A DNA stretch of 64,000 bases. Origin: Leptospira sp. 96542 (GTDB lineage Bacteria > Spirochaetota > Leptospiria > Leptospirales > Leptospiraceae). Position 1 is the stretch's first letter. Each line of letters opens with the position of its first letter. Below the pieces are notes generated by a model, which saw nothing but the letters and a program-made list of their open reading frames with translations, was not told the origin of the DNA and did not search any database. The DNA is taken from contig JARJFC010000004.1 in assembly GCA_029310945.1 (NCBI GenBank), forward strand, positions 95,415-159,414, in the 5' to 3' direction. This document shows, in pieces, positions 52,058 through 61,683 of this stretch. Both the position numbers and the translations under genes were made by a program.

Positions 52058-53795
52058 AAATCAAAAATCCAAAAATCGAAAAACCCATAAATAAATAGGA
52101 TAATAAATTTCCATACTTTCGATAAAATGTTTTTTCCGCAGGAATCACTTGTACTTTCTTCTGCAATACTGATGCAGAATCTAACTCAGTGAACTCATTG
52201 TCTATATTATTGCCCAAATGATCTGTAAAAACGGATGTGCCTGAATTTGTAGAACGAACAATCCATTTTCGGAACTCAATGGCACGCATACGACCCAAGG
52301 TATGGTGCTGGTAAGATTCTACAGAATTTCCATACCATTTATCGTTTGTTACATTGACTATAAAATCGGGGTCTCCCTCAAACTTTCGAACAAATTCGGA
52401 GATGATCACCTCATAACATATGAGAGGCAAAAAACTCCCCACTTGTTTCTCTTCGACTCTGTTGCCTTTGTACTGTTCTTTTACTTCTTCGGGACGAATG
52501 CCAAAGGTATCCGCCCAACGTAAATCTTTGGTCACAAGAGATGGTGCTTTTCTTTTTTCAAAATAAGGGATGAGGGATAGTTTTTCGCCAGCAGCAAATT
52601 TTCCTGTTTGTCCAGAAAGGGCGTACATCCATTCGAAAGGCATGTACTCTCCAAAAATGAGTAAAAACACTTTTTGATAATCACCTTTTCGTTCTGCATT
52701 CGGATTTACCAAAACAGAGGAGTTATAACTACGAATATTCCTTCGGGCTAAAAATTCACCAGAAGGGATGTCTGCATCAAGCTCATTATAAAATACATTG
52801 GCTCCATGACGTAACGAAAGAATAGACATAAGAGATTCAAATTGATACCAATACATTCCCGCTAGCCGTGTAACATCCGTATCATGGGTTGTAAAAAATG
52901 GAACTCCCGATTCAGGGAGGACAATCAAATCTACCGATTGATTTTTTAGAGCATCGTAGGCCAAGGTATCAATTCGATCCATTAAATTACGCATCTCTTC
53001 GGCTGGATTACGCCCGTCCCGAAACTCGAGTGGTGCATTCGGTTGGATGATTAGTACTTCCCTTTCTGTGGTCGGTTTTACGTTCGACCATTTTTGATAG
53101 AGATAATATCCATTTCCAAAGGCCAAAATAAGAACGATGCTTAACGGCAAAACTCCCCAAACTAAGGTTTTTCGCTTTTGGAAAAAAGATCGAATGAGTT
53201 TTTTCGTAAATCGAAACCTATGTTTTGGATTTTTTAAATAAAACAAATAATAAGAAACAAAAAACAAAAATGCGGACAAACCGTACGCACTAGTATACTC
53301 TGCATTTTGCGCTAAAATCTTATTTTCTGCCACCACATTTCCAAAATACCATGGGAACACTTGGGGAGTAAAAAACTCGGCAAATACAATACTAAAGGCA
53401 GCGATCCATGGAAAAAACTTACCCACTCGCCTAACCAAAAAAGAAAATACCAAAAGAAATACAGGAAACTTAAAATTGAGAATGATTCCTGAAATGATAA
53501 AGATAGGAATTGCCAAATACCAATCGAATCCACCGAAAACGGTGGTCATATGGTAGACCCAATGGAAGGATACAGCATAAAATACAGCAGCAAAACCAAA
53601 ACCATGGTAGATCAGTTTTTTCCACTGGCCTCTGTATTTTTTTTCGATATAAAAAAGCCCGAAGGGAGAAAACCAAACAAAGAATGGTAGATTTAAAGGA
53701 GCGAAGGAAAGAAAAGCAAACAGCGCCGTTTGCAAATAACAGAGTACGGATACGAAGCCTTCTTTAGAAATTAGAAATCGAAACAGGTTTTTCAT
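52038..53795 (-). CDS. lnt: Apolipoprotein N-acyltransferase
   Basis: Adds the third acyl chain to the N-terminal Cys of lipoproteins at the inner membrane, which suits the many lipoproteins here. The 585-residue protein has about six N-terminal helices (to about 230) and a periplasmic nitrilase-like domain with the Glu of IVLPESGVPF (about 293), the Lys of YQKVFLLIFGEYMP (about 372) and the Cys of LICYEV (about 459), forming the E-K-C triad. WYGNSVESYQHHTLGRMRAIE and the last helix also match. It is about 70 residues longer than the E. coli enzyme. Confidence 0.93.
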   Translation of the reverse strand: MKNLFRFLISKEGFVSVLCYLQTALFAFLSFAPLNLPFFVWFSPFGLFYIEKKYRGQWKKLIYHGFGFAAVFYAVSFHWVYHMTTVFGGFDWYLAIPIFIISGIILNFKFPVFLLVFSFLVRRVGKFFPWIAAFSIVFAEFFTPQVFPWYFGNVVAENKILAQNAEYTSAYGLSAFLFFVSYYLFYLKNPKHRFRFTKKLIRSFFQKRKTLVWGVLPLSIVLILAFGNGYYLYQKWSNVKPTTEREVLIIQPNAPLEFRDGRNPAEEMRNLMDRIDTLAYDALKNQSVDLIVLPESGVPFFTTHDTDVTRLAGMYWYQFESLMSILSLRHGANVFYNELDADIPSGEFLARRNIRSYNSSVLVNPNAERKGDYQKVFLLIFGEYMPFEWMYALSGQTGKFAAGEKLSLIPYFEKRKAPSLVTKDLRWADTFGIRPEEVKEQYKGNRVEEKQVGSFLPLICYEVIISEFVRKFEGDPDFIVNVTNDKWYGNSVESYQHHTLGRMRAIEFRKWIVRSTNSGTSVFTDHLGNNIDNEFTELDSASVLQKKVQVIPAEKTFYRKYGNLLSYLFMGFSIFGFLIYVKKFR

Positions 53796-53818
53796 ATCCG
53801 TATGTTAGATGGTTTCAA

Positions 53819-54853
53819 TTACGATTTGTTGTAATTATTGTTACCGTTTTGCACTTTTGTGAAAATCATTTTGCCAGCCGCAGTTTGGATGATACTTGTC
53901 ACCACAACCCGAACTTCTTTGCCAACCAAATGACCACCGTTTTCGATCACAACCATGGTTCCGTCTTCTAAATACCCGATACCTTGGTTTTCGTCTTTCC
54001 CTTCTTTGATGACAGAAATTGGAAATTCTTCCCCAGGTAAAACCACTGGTTTCAGTGCGTTTGCCAAATTGTTTAGGTTGAGTACCCGAACTCCTTGTAA
54101 TTCTGCCACCTTATTCAAGTTAAAGTCGTTGGTCACAACTGCAGCCCCAGTATCACGAGCTAGTTTTACAAGTTTTGCATCCACTTCTCTTGTGTCTGAA
54201 TAGTCAGTGTAAGTGATTTTGACCTCGATCGAACCTTTTCTTTGGAGTTTGTTCAACATCTCAAGTCCACGGCGACCACGAGCTCGTTTGATGGGGTCAG
54301 AAGAATCAGAAATGAGTTGGATTTCTCGCAAAACAAAATTAGGCAAAATGAGAGGGCCATCCAAAAAATGTGTATCGGCAATGTCCAAAATCCGTCCATC
54401 GATCACAACAGATGTATCTAGGATTTTTTCGCGGATATTGGAATTGGCTGTTTCCAAACCTGGAATGGAAAAACTAGCTCCACCGCCACTTCCACCGCCG
54501 AAAATTGCGAGACCTGGTTTTCTAGCAAAACTCACACCCAGTTTGATACCAGTGAGGACAAAAACCACTGTGACCAAAATGGAAATGGATTTGTATCCAT
54601 ATTCGCCAAGCAAACCCGCTGGGTAATGAGCGAGACCAAGGAAAAGGACTGCCCCTACTGCGCCGCAAAACATGATGTCCGCTTTGATTTCAGGGTAGAG
54701 TTTTTTTTCTCCAAACACCAAATAGATAGAATAGAGAAGCACAGCGCAAGCAAGTGTTACAGAAAGTACCACATTCTGCGACTCCGAATATAAAAAGAAA
54801 AATGACGCTGCGGAAACCAGTAGTGAACCTACAGCAGTTAGCAAATGTTTCAT
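53819..54853 (-). CDS. PIN/TRAM-domain membrane protein (YacL-like)
   Basis: A 344-residue protein with four N-terminal helices (about 1-115), a Gly/Ser linker ([11 protein letters not shown]) and a PIN nuclease-like domain at about 145-260. [47 protein letters not shown] and [16 protein letters not shown] hold the acidic metal ligands. A C-terminal TRAM-like strand set follows (about 275-340, [19 protein letters not shown]). This is the YacL family, widespread in Gram-positives and spirochaetes, with presumed RNase activity. It follows carD by 42 bases. Confidence 0.88.
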   Translation of the reverse strand: MKHLLTAVGSLLVSAASFFFLYSESQNVVLSVTLACAVLLYSIYLVFGEKKLYPEIKADIMFCGAVGAVLFLGLAHYPAGLLGEYGYKSISILVTVVFVLTGIKLGVSFARKPGLAIFGGGSGGGASFSIPGLETANSNIREKILDTSVVIDGRILDIADTHFLDGPLILPNFVLREIQLISDSSDPIKRARGRRGLEMLNKLQRKGSIEVKITYTDYSDTREVDAKLVKLARDTGAAVVTNDFNLNKVAELQGVRVLNLNNLANALKPVVLPGEEFPISVIKEGKDENQGIGYLEDGTMVVIENGGHLVGKEVRVVVTSIIQTAAGKMIFTKVQNGNNNYNKS

Positions 54854-54894
54854 AACCCAAACCTTTTATTAAAAAGTTGAGTAGAAACGGAAGT

Positions 54895-55473
54895 TTATTC
54901 TATATCAAGATCATCGTCTTCTTTTGGGGGAGGGGGAGGAGCCAAACCTTGAACCGAAGCGGCAAGAACATCCGAAACGATATTGCCAGCTTCTTCTGTA
55001 GGTACACCCTTACTGAGTGCAATTTCCATCTTTACTAAATTGTATGCGCTCTCATAGAGCTTCCTTTCCATAATGGAAAGTTCTTTGCCATAGGCACGTT
55101 TGTAAAGATTGCGGCAGACGTCAGCTACTTCAAAGATAGAACCAGATTTGATCTTGTTCATATTGTTCTGGTAGCGAACCTTCCAATCCTCTTCCGTGTC
55201 GACCTCATCCTTCTTGAGGAGAGTGAGAACTTTTTTGATCTCTTTTTTATCAATGATCGAACGGATACCCACATCCATCGCTCTGTCCACAGGGATTGAG
55301 ACCTTCATCTTGGATCCTTGGATCTCCAGACTATAACAGTCTTTTTTCTTTCCCAGAATGACTTTTTTTGCGACTTCTGTGACTTCGCCTACCCCATGGA
55401 TGGGGTAAACTACATAGTCCCCCACCTTGAATTTAGGCTCTTTTACTTTTTCGTTTAATTTTTTTGTAGCCAA
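54895..55473 (-). CDS. carD: CarD/CdnL-family RNA polymerase-binding regulator
   Basis: A 192-residue CarD/CdnL protein that would bind the RNA polymerase beta subunit and stabilise open complexes. [20 protein letters not shown] is the Tudor-like RNAP-interaction domain; the helical C-terminus ([47 protein letters not shown]) is the DNA-contacting part. A frame extends to a TTG at 55521, but a strong promoter covers that codon, so it would not be transcribed. The TTG at 55473 with GGAAG about 11 bases upstream starts [11 protein letters not shown] and is preferred. First gene of a carD-PIN/TRAM-lnt run. Confidence 0.9.
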   Translation of the reverse strand: MATKKLNEKVKEPKFKVGDYVVYPIHGVGEVTEVAKKVILGKKKDCYSLEIQGSKMKVSIPVDRAMDVGIRSIIDKKEIKKVLTLLKKDEVDTEEDWKVRYQNNMNKIKSGSIFEVADVCRNLYKRAYGKELSIMERKLYESAYNLVKMEIALSKGVPTEEAGNIVSDVLAASVQGLAPPPPPKEDDDLDIE

Positions 55474-55509
55474 GTAAGTATAATAACTTCCGTAAATACT
55501 CTTTCTAGG

Positions 55510-55538
55510 AGTATAGCCCAAAAAATGGGCATTGTCAA
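55510..55538 (-). promoter_or_regulatory. Near-consensus sigma-70 promoter of carD with palindrome in the spacer
   Basis: On the minus strand TTGACA (55533-55538) and TATACT (55510-55515) are separated by exactly 17 bases, eleven of twelve consensus bases in all. The spacer contains GCCCA-N5-TGGGC (55516-55530), a perfect inverted repeat that could be an operator. The expected start of transcription, about 55503, leaves a leader of about 30 bases before the TTG at 55473. Confidence 0.85.
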
Positions 55539-55557
55539 GAAAGATGAAAAAAATAGT

Positions 55558-56265
55558 TCAGAAACGGATGGTTTTTACTTGGGCTTCGTTTAACTCAGGG
55601 AATTTTGCCTTGAGGGAATCCAAAACCTCTTTTGCATCTTCCATACGGTAGAAATAACCTGCAAATAATTTGCCTGTCGATGTCCGAAAGATCCTCCCTC
55701 GGAGAGTTGGATTTTTTTCAATGAGATCTTTGCCAACAGATACTGATTCTTCCGGTGTGAAATCCCCAATTTGTACCATATAATTGATTTGGTCGTTTTT
55801 AGGAGGGAATTTCAGTGCCGATGGGAAAGGAGAATTGGATTGAGAGGGAGTTGCCCCCAAGTCCTCCAGTCCAGAGTTTTGGTTTTGGGATTCTGGTTTG
55901 GAACTAAAAGATTCATTGGTCTTTGGTTTGCCCAAATTGGAAAACCGCGCTCCGTCCGATTGGGCTTTGAACCCAGACTCTTTTTGCCCGAGTTGGATCC
56001 CAACCACCATTCCAGAGGTGAAAAGTAAAATGGCACCAATGAGAAGGATGAATGCTGATTTTGGTTTGCCCCCAGTGGAGCTATGCCCCAATTGGGGAAA
56101 GGAACTGGGAGTGAATTCTCCTTCCAAATTCCGTCCACCGCGGAGCCTACGTGAGTAATCTATATTTTGCATGGGCTTTCCGGATCTTTCTTTACCTACA
56201 TTGTCGGATGGCTCTGGCAAAAAATAGACTGGTTTTTTTCTAACGAATGACCGATGGTTCTGCAC
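55558..56265 (-). CDS. SPOR-domain membrane protein
   Basis: A 235-residue bitopic protein. One helix (about 77-99, SAFILLIGAILLFTSGMVVGIQLG) separates a cytoplasmic basic N-terminus from a Ser/Asn-rich linker. A C-terminal SPOR domain lies at about 160-235 (NYMVQIGDFTPEESVSVGKDLIEKN, GKLFAGYFYRMEDAKEVLDSLK). SPOR domains bind denuded peptidoglycan at division or growth sites. A second ATG at 56172 has GGAAAG close by and could be the true start, shortening the cytoplasmic part. It precedes carD but has its own transcript boundary there. Confidence 0.82.
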   Translation of the reverse strand: MQNHRSFVRKKPVYFLPEPSDNVGKERSGKPMQNIDYSRRLRGGRNLEGEFTPSSFPQLGHSSTGGKPKSAFILLIGAILLFTSGMVVGIQLGQKESGFKAQSDGARFSNLGKPKTNESFSSKPESQNQNSGLEDLGATPSQSNSPFPSALKFPPKNDQINYMVQIGDFTPEESVSVGKDLIEKNPTLRGRIFRTSTGKLFAGYFYRMEDAKEVLDSLKAKFPELNEAQVKTIRF

Positions 56266-56323
56266 ATTGCCAAAAGATAGAAACCACCGCTACAAAAGGA
56301 GAGGTTTGGATTCTGCTTGAAGG

Positions 56324-57007
56324 ATGATTCTCTCTCCATACCATCGAATACAAGTGGAATTCCCTAAAAATTTGGAAGAAGATTGTTGCCCACTTTGCCA
56401 GAGTGCGAGTGAACCATTTTATAAAAATAAATTCAGAACCTATTCTAAGTGTAACAATTGTTTATCGGTTTATATGGATTCCTATTTTTTTCCTACCCCA
56501 GAGGATGAAAAAAAAAGATATTTAGAACACAATAATGATATACTAGACATACGTTACCAAAACTTTTTAAAACCAATTGTAGATCAAGTTTTGACCCATC
56601 AAAATTCGGATGATGATGGTTTAGACTATGGGGCAGGTCCTGGACCCGTAGTTCAACACTTATTAAGTCAATCTGGTTATTCAATTAAATTATATGATCC
56701 TTTCTTTCATCCTGACAAAGAACGTTTAACAAAATTCTATGATTATATCATTCTCACAGAAGTTGTGGAACATTTCCATTCCCCAAAAAATGAATTTAGT
56801 AAATTATACAATTTGCTGAATAAAAACGGAAGTTTATATATACTCACCCACCCTTATGATGATTCGATCAATTTTGAGAAGTGGTATTATAAAAACGACC
56901 AAACCCATACCTTCTTTTATTCAAAGGAAGCATTTGAATGGATTTGTAATCACTATGGATTTCAAAGTTTAGAAATTAAGGATCGAATCATTCGATTAAA
57001 AAAGTAA
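56324..57007 (+). CDS. Zinc-ribbon SAM-dependent methyltransferase
   Basis: A 227-residue protein. The N-terminus has a four-Cys zinc ribbon (CPLCQ and later SKCNNCLSVYMD). A compact class I methyltransferase domain follows, with motif I GLDYGAGPGPVVQHL, an acidic strand end KLYDPFF and IILTEVVEHFHSP as motif IV, then NKNGSLYILTHP. The gap between motif I and IV is short, as in small methyltransferases of this ribbon-containing type. GAAGG stands before the ATG. Substrate unknown; diverges from the SPOR gene. Confidence 0.8.
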   Translation: MILSPYHRIQVEFPKNLEEDCCPLCQSASEPFYKNKFRTYSKCNNCLSVYMDSYFFPTPEDEKKRYLEHNNDILDIRYQNFLKPIVDQVLTHQNSDDDGLDYGAGPGPVVQHLLSQSGYSIKLYDPFFHPDKERLTKFYDYIILTEVVEHFHSPKNEFSKLYNLLNKNGSLYILTHPYDDSINFEKWYYKNDQTHTFFYSKEAFEWICNHYGFQSLEIKDRIIRLKK

Positions 57008-57110
57008 TAGAAGTTTATCATTATAAAATTAACAAACAATATTTATTTCCTCAAATCGTTTGGAAACAAAAGCCAATGACAAAATAAAAAAAATACAAAC
57101 AAATAAAACA

Positions 57111-58010
57111 CTAAGGAAGGTTCATCAATGTGGAAATGTCACCTATGTTGAGTTGGCGTCCTTTGAAAAACCAAATATCATCCATCTTTCCTGAAAAATA
57201 CCGAGGATTACTATAACCATAACCGATGTTTAGTGGTGTTCCTGTCCACCATTGAAACGGTAAACTGCCTGAACTGCATCCAGTGACATTTGACACATTA
57301 ATCATATCAGATGTAGCGCCCACATTGACTCCATTGACCCAAATTGTTCCTTGCTGTGTAGCCCCACTATGAACATAAGTTAGATGAGTCCATAGGTTTG
57401 CAGATAAGACTGTTGAAGAAGACCCTAGTGTAAGATTGCTATTATCCCAAAAGGAAAAATAAGAAGAAAATTCTATTCGCCCTGTTGCATTCAATGACAA
57501 TTGTACCCCAGGATTGTAACCTATAGCCTCTTGGAAACCTAGAATTGGATTGTTTGTAGCATTGTTTGAAAATATCCATAAAGCAATCGAAAAATCCTCG
57601 TTACAAAGAGGAGTAAAGTCGCTCGCAAATAATTGATCGGTTCCATTGAAAATAGCCGCACTTCCTTGTGTTTGGCTACGATTGAGATCATATGTTGGAC
57701 CCAAGGTAACAGGCCAGGACCCACCAGGAAAATATCCGTGGTGAGCATTGCCACTCATATCATTGATGCCACCATCCAGAGGGTACCAGGCATACAACCC
57801 AGAAACCAATGAAGGAGGAACAATGTACTCCCGCGTTTTAGATCCAGATCCCTTCTCGCAATACTTTCCTACTAACAAACATTCAAGGATCATTGTTTCC
57901 ATTCGATCCTCACTCTTGAGATCGGCAATGTTATTGAACTGTAAGGGCCGACAAAAAGGGCATGAAACAATTGCCAATAATATTACGAATGTTTTAAGAA
58001 ATTCAAACAA
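57111..58010 (-). CDS. LamG/concanavalin A-like lectin lipoprotein
   Basis: A 299-residue protein starting at TTG, with GGAG seven bases upstream. The signal sequence ends in IVSCPFC, so it is probably a lipoprotein. From about residue 70, GLYAWYPLDGGINDMSGNAHHGYF opens a LamG/ConA-like jelly roll with FNGTDQLFASDF, FSIALWIFSN, LWTHLTYVHSGATQQGTIWVNG and the closing GKMDDIWFFKGRQLN. Such domains bind glycans or other surface ligands. It is the kind of surface lipoprotein common in Leptospira. Confidence 0.8.
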   Translation of the reverse strand: MFEFLKTFVILLAIVSCPFCRPLQFNNIADLKSEDRMETMILECLLVGKYCEKGSGSKTREYIVPPSLVSGLYAWYPLDGGINDMSGNAHHGYFPGGSWPVTLGPTYDLNRSQTQGSAAIFNGTDQLFASDFTPLCNEDFSIALWIFSNNATNNPILGFQEAIGYNPGVQLSLNATGRIEFSSYFSFWDNSNLTLGSSSTVLSANLWTHLTYVHSGATQQGTIWVNGVNVGATSDMINVSNVTGCSSGSLPFQWWTGTPLNIGYGYSNPRYFSGKMDDIWFFKGRQLNIGDISTLMNLP

Positions 58011-58027
58011 TGGGTCGCTCCAATAAA

Positions 58028-58135
58028 ATGAATCAATGTTTTGGATCTATGAGTTTACTGAAGATGGGCTTCCTTGTCGTCCGAAGCTATATTTTCGGAC
58101 TTTTTTTACACTTGCCCAAAGCATTGTTCCTTTAG
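58028..58135 (+). CDS. Possible 35-residue leader peptide
   Basis: A short frame opens at ATG 58028 and ends at TAG 58133-58135, 13 bases before the regulator's ATG. It spans the terminator at 58079-58107, as leader peptides of attenuators do. The product is hydrophobic (FLHLPKALFL at the end), with no obvious run of one amino acid and no ribosome site. It may be chance. Confidence 0.15.
   Translation: MNQCFGSMSLLKMGFLVVRSYIFGLFLHLPKALFL
58079..58107 (+). terminator. Intrinsic terminator upstream of the AraC-type regulator
   Basis: GTCCGAA (58079-58085), an 8-base loop and TTCGGAC (58094-58100) form a perfect 7-bp stem followed directly by seven T residues. It ends about 40 bases before the likely start codon (58149), so it could attenuate that gene or end a small RNA started in the preceding divergent gap. 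Confidence 0.75.
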
Positions 58136-58148
58136 AAAAGTTATCGAG

Positions 58149-59717
58149 ATGTGGTCTAAGTCATGTTTTTTACTTTGTTTGGGTGTATTAATCTGGAACT
58201 GTTCCTATTTTAACGAAAACAATATTACAAATAAATTCGAATCATACGAGGACAGTGATCATCATATCGACATTTCCAATATCGAATTAGTTCCTGAATG
58301 GAATCAAGTGACAGGGAACACAATTAACTTCTATTACTCAAAAAATGTTATCTGGCTCCGGGCAAAAACCTTGGATCCAAACTTCAAACCAGGAAGTATA
58401 CTCTCTTTCGAATGGCGTGTTCTCGACAACATTACATTATATTTCCCAAACGAAAAACACTCCTATACTGAATACAAATCGGGAGATAGTTACCCAAAAT
58501 CAGCTTGGGCAATTCCAGAAGCATTGAATCCAAGTTTTCGCATTCCTTCCAGAACAACAGACCCATATTTTTACATTCGACTTGAATCGAAGTCTTTGAT
58601 TTCCTTTCCCATACTTTTATTGGATGAAAATGAATTTCAAAATAAAATCATTTTAGAAACATCAGCGACTTGGTCAATATTGTGTATTTGTGCTATAATG
58701 TTTATAATTAGCGTATTTTATATTTTCGCACTTCGATCAAATGAATTCTTTTACTACTCGATCTATGTCATTACAAATACACTCTGGTATAATACACAGT
58801 TTGGAAATTCATTTCACAACTTTTGGCCGAGTGCAATATGGTGGCAGAGTAAGGCGATATTGTTCTTTGTTTCAGTTGGCATTTCTGCCTCTTTTCAATT
58901 CACCAGGTTTTTTTTACAAACCAAAACAAAAACTCCACTCTCAGATAAAATATTAAAAATTCTAACTTTCATTGGTTTAATATCGGCCATAGGGATTTTA
59001 ACCACAGAAGAGTATTCATTTTTTTCCAAAGTAATTATTTTAAATTATATGATTTCCATTCCACTGATTCTATTAACAGGAATTAGGGTTCTATTTTTAG
59101 GAGAAAAAAAGATTATATTTTTTTTAGCAAGCTGGGGTTTGTACTTCCTTTTCGGATATATCGCTATTTTTTATTATTTGGGAATTACAAATTACTCCAT
59201 ACTAGCGGTGTATGGTTCAGTTTTCGCCTTTCCATTCGATTTATTCTTTTTGTTATTCAACTTATTTCAGAAACATAAAGATTTAACTTTGGACAAAAAT
59301 AAAATCCTAGAGCGAATGTTTGCCTTAGAGTCACAATTAAATAATAGATATGCCAAATCAAAGTTAGAAAACATTGATTACAATCATTATACACAAAGAC
59401 TAGAATCATGGATGAAAGAAGCGAAGCCATATTTGGATGAAAAATTAGACCTAGAAAAAACGTCCCTAGCCATTGGACTCAACATCCAACAAACGTCCGA
59501 ATTGGTGAATGCAAAACTTGGAATGAGTTTCAGGTCTTATATCAACTCCTATAGAATAAGAGAAGCACAACAAATATTAAAAACCAACCCTGAAACTCCT
59601 ATCATATCCATTGCATTCGCAACGGGATTCGGATCAAAATCGAGCTTCAATTCAGAATTCAAAAAATCTGTTGGGATAACTCCGATTGAGTTTAGAAAAA
59701 AATACCAAATACACTAA
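58149..59717 (+). CDS. Membrane-bound AraC-family regulator with 7TM sensor
   Basis: About 522 residues from ATG 58149. The frame continues upstream to 58074 but there runs through an intrinsic terminator, so the shorter start is preferred; it gives a signal or lipobox-like start (MWSKSC, LIWNC). An extracellular beta domain (about 25-180) resembles 7TMR-DISM extracellular domains. Seven helices follow (about 185-390), then a coiled linker and a C-terminal AraC DNA-binding domain (about 430-520: SLAIGLNIQQTSELVNAK, IISIAFATGFGSKSSFNSEF, GITPIEFRKKYQ). It would sense an extracellular ligand and bind DNA directly from the membrane. Confidence 0.85.
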   Translation: MWSKSCFLLCLGVLIWNCSYFNENNITNKFESYEDSDHHIDISNIELVPEWNQVTGNTINFYYSKNVIWLRAKTLDPNFKPGSILSFEWRVLDNITLYFPNEKHSYTEYKSGDSYPKSAWAIPEALNPSFRIPSRTTDPYFYIRLESKSLISFPILLLDENEFQNKIILETSATWSILCICAIMFIISVFYIFALRSNEFFYYSIYVITNTLWYNTQFGNSFHNFWPSAIWWQSKAILFFVSVGISASFQFTRFFLQTKTKTPLSDKILKILTFIGLISAIGILTTEEYSFFSKVIILNYMISIPLILLTGIRVLFLGEKKIIFFLASWGLYFLFGYIAIFYYLGITNYSILAVYGSVFAFPFDLFFLLFNLFQKHKDLTLDKNKILERMFALESQLNNRYAKSKLENIDYNHYTQRLESWMKEAKPYLDEKLDLEKTSLAIGLNIQQTSELVNAKLGMSFRSYINSYRIREAQQILKTNPETPIISIAFATGFGSKSSFNSEFKKSVGITPIEFRKKYQIH

Positions 59718-61666
59718 GTTTTATCTTTTAATGCTTTTAGTCTTGGATTGTTTGGTTCCAGTTTTTGGATTTGTTTGAGTATATATGTGAACCGATCTTT
59801 ATCACCACTTAACCTGCAAACATCTGCTAAGTGAATTAAATTTCGAATATTGGATGGTTGCCTAAGCCTTACCCTTTCCGCAAGTTCTCTGGATTCAAGT
59901 AAAAATGATAAGGATTTATACACAGAAAACATACGTTTATAAAGAACCGAAGTGTGAAAAATCCAGTTTGTATCAGAAGGAAGATTTTCCAATGCTAAAC
60001 TTGCAAATTCCATCGCCTTGAGTATATCGTCTTTTTTTTCATACAATTTTGTAATGAGTTTGAGTTCAGGGACGGAGATATCGGTAGCCGAACCATAGGA
60101 TAACAAAAGATACAATGCATCGTCATAATTTTTTTGCGAGAATAGTTTTTTCGCCTTCAAAAAATGCCCGCCCACTGGTGGATTTGGTTCCGTTGTGTAT
60201 TCTAAGGATAATAAACTCAAGTCATCTGAAAATTTCCCCACATTTCGCAAAGCATCGACTAGTTGTTTGGTGTTTCCATTTACCGCTTCGATTTGGCGCA
60301 AAAACAAATCTTGGTCTTCATTGATGATCCTTGAATTGCCAGTTTCAGATAGTACCAAATCATCCTTGCCGTCCGATCCACAGAACACTTTGTCCCCTTT
60401 TTCCATTTGGAAAACAGAAACGAAGGTTTCGGAATTAGTTTCCATTACTCCGAGTTTATAATAATAAATATTGTTTTCGATGAACTTTGCTTGGCCATTT
60501 TTATAAAGCACAAGCCAAGGATGTTCCAAATTTATAAAATACAATGTGCCAGTAGATTCTTCCAGCAAACCAATCACAGCGGACACAAGCATTGCACCGT
60601 CAAAAGTTTCAAAAACCTTCTGCAAATCCAAATAACAATCGTGTAACCAGCGTTCTGGTGAGCGGTTTGATGAACTTGGATCCATCTTAGAACGAATGAT
60701 GATAGAGTTATAAACTGCTCCAAGTACGATTGCCCCACCCGCTCCTTGGATGGATTTACCCATTGCATCGCCATTGATAAACGCTTTGTATCTTTTGCCT
60801 TGCAAAATTAAGTTATAAACAGAAACATAATCACCACCCAATTGGTATTCTTTGTTTCTGAATTGAAATTTTTTAAACTGATTCAAAACAGATTCAATTT
60901 TTATATTATTACTTTCTGTTTCTTTTCCAAGCAGTGGATTGAATAGCAGGGATGTGAGAAAATAATCTCCATCCTGTTTGTTTTTTAATTCCCTCGTTTC
61001 GCTGATTACCTTATTCACTTGAGAATTCTTTTTAAAAATTCTTTTGTGGCTTAAAAACGTTCGGAACCGAAATCGTTCGATGACAAAAGCACTGAAAGTT
61101 CCAAGCCCATAACTAATCGCTAGATTTTGCATGGAATAGGAAACTTCCACTGAATCTAAATTAGGTGCATAAATCCAAATAGAGAAAATAAAAATTAAGA
61201 TAGAAGTAGGATAAAAAAATAGAATTGCAGTTCGGGGAAAAGGGATGAACGGTAATATCATGATCACCATTTGGAAACCAGAAACATAGGCAGTATCGTA
61301 TGCAATCCTTCCAGTAAAAAAAGCCGTGACAAAAAGGACGTAACCAAAGACCAAATACGACCAGATAAGACCTTTGGCAAAGAATTCAGAACGGAAAATT
61401 CGTGAGTAAACAATGAGAATAAAAAGAAAAAAACAAAGAAGAGACAAACCAATCCGGAAATAAAATAATTCGGGAAATTCAGGGTGGAGTTTTGGGTCTG
61501 TTTTGAATGCAAAACCAAGCCAAGCAAAGATTCCGATGATACTACCAGGAATTTGCATCATCCGAGCTTGCCTATTTAGTTCTTTCTTATATTCTAATTT
61601 AAAACGCTTTCTATCAGGGTGAAGATCTAATAATATTCGGATTTGCTGTAAAATCTTCAGATACAT
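59714..61666 (-). CDS. Membrane SpoIIE-type phosphatase with C-terminal TPR tail
   Basis: A 650-residue protein. The N-terminus has about six helices (about 35-195). After a short linker (SETRELKNKQDGDYFLTSLL) a SpoIIE/PP2C phosphatase spans about 240-490 (YQLGGDYVSVYNLIL, FINGDAMGKSIQGAGGA, FDGAMLVSAVIG, INLEHPWLVLY, CGSDGKDDL). The tail (about 500-650) is TPR-like, ending in ELAERVRLRQPSN and KLEPNNPRLKAL. Phosphatase and tail closely match the last 400 residues of the giant kinase protein at 19747-25461. It converges with the AraC gene with a 4-base overlap. Confidence 0.88.
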   Translation of the reverse strand: MYLKILQQIRILLDLHPDRKRFKLEYKKELNRQARMMQIPGSIIGIFAWLGFAFKTDPKLHPEFPELFYFRIGLSLLCFFLFILIVYSRIFRSEFFAKGLIWSYLVFGYVLFVTAFFTGRIAYDTAYVSGFQMVIMILPFIPFPRTAILFFYPTSILIFIFSIWIYAPNLDSVEVSYSMQNLAISYGLGTFSAFVIERFRFRTFLSHKRIFKKNSQVNKVISETRELKNKQDGDYFLTSLLFNPLLGKETESNNIKIESVLNQFKKFQFRNKEYQLGGDYVSVYNLILQGKRYKAFINGDAMGKSIQGAGGAIVLGAVYNSIIIRSKMDPSSSNRSPERWLHDCYLDLQKVFETFDGAMLVSAVIGLLEESTGTLYFINLEHPWLVLYKNGQAKFIENNIYYYKLGVMETNSETFVSVFQMEKGDKVFCGSDGKDDLVLSETGNSRIINEDQDLFLRQIEAVNGNTKQLVDALRNVGKFSDDLSLLSLEYTTEPNPPVGGHFLKAKKLFSQKNYDDALYLLLSYGSATDISVPELKLITKLYEKKDDILKAMEFASLALENLPSDTNWIFHTSVLYKRMFSVYKSLSFLLESRELAERVRLRQPSNIRNLIHLADVCRLSGDKDRFTYILKQIQKLEPNNPRLKALKDKT

Positions 61667-61683
61667 TGTTTAAATATTAGGAC

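Noticed and set aside
55474..55521. Longer carD start at the TTG at 55521
   Set aside because: A near-consensus promoter covers this codon, so transcription begins downstream of it.
58074..58148. N-terminal extension of the AraC-type regulator
   Set aside because: It passes through a perfect intrinsic terminator and adds no domain; the ATG at 58149 gives a signal-like N-terminus.
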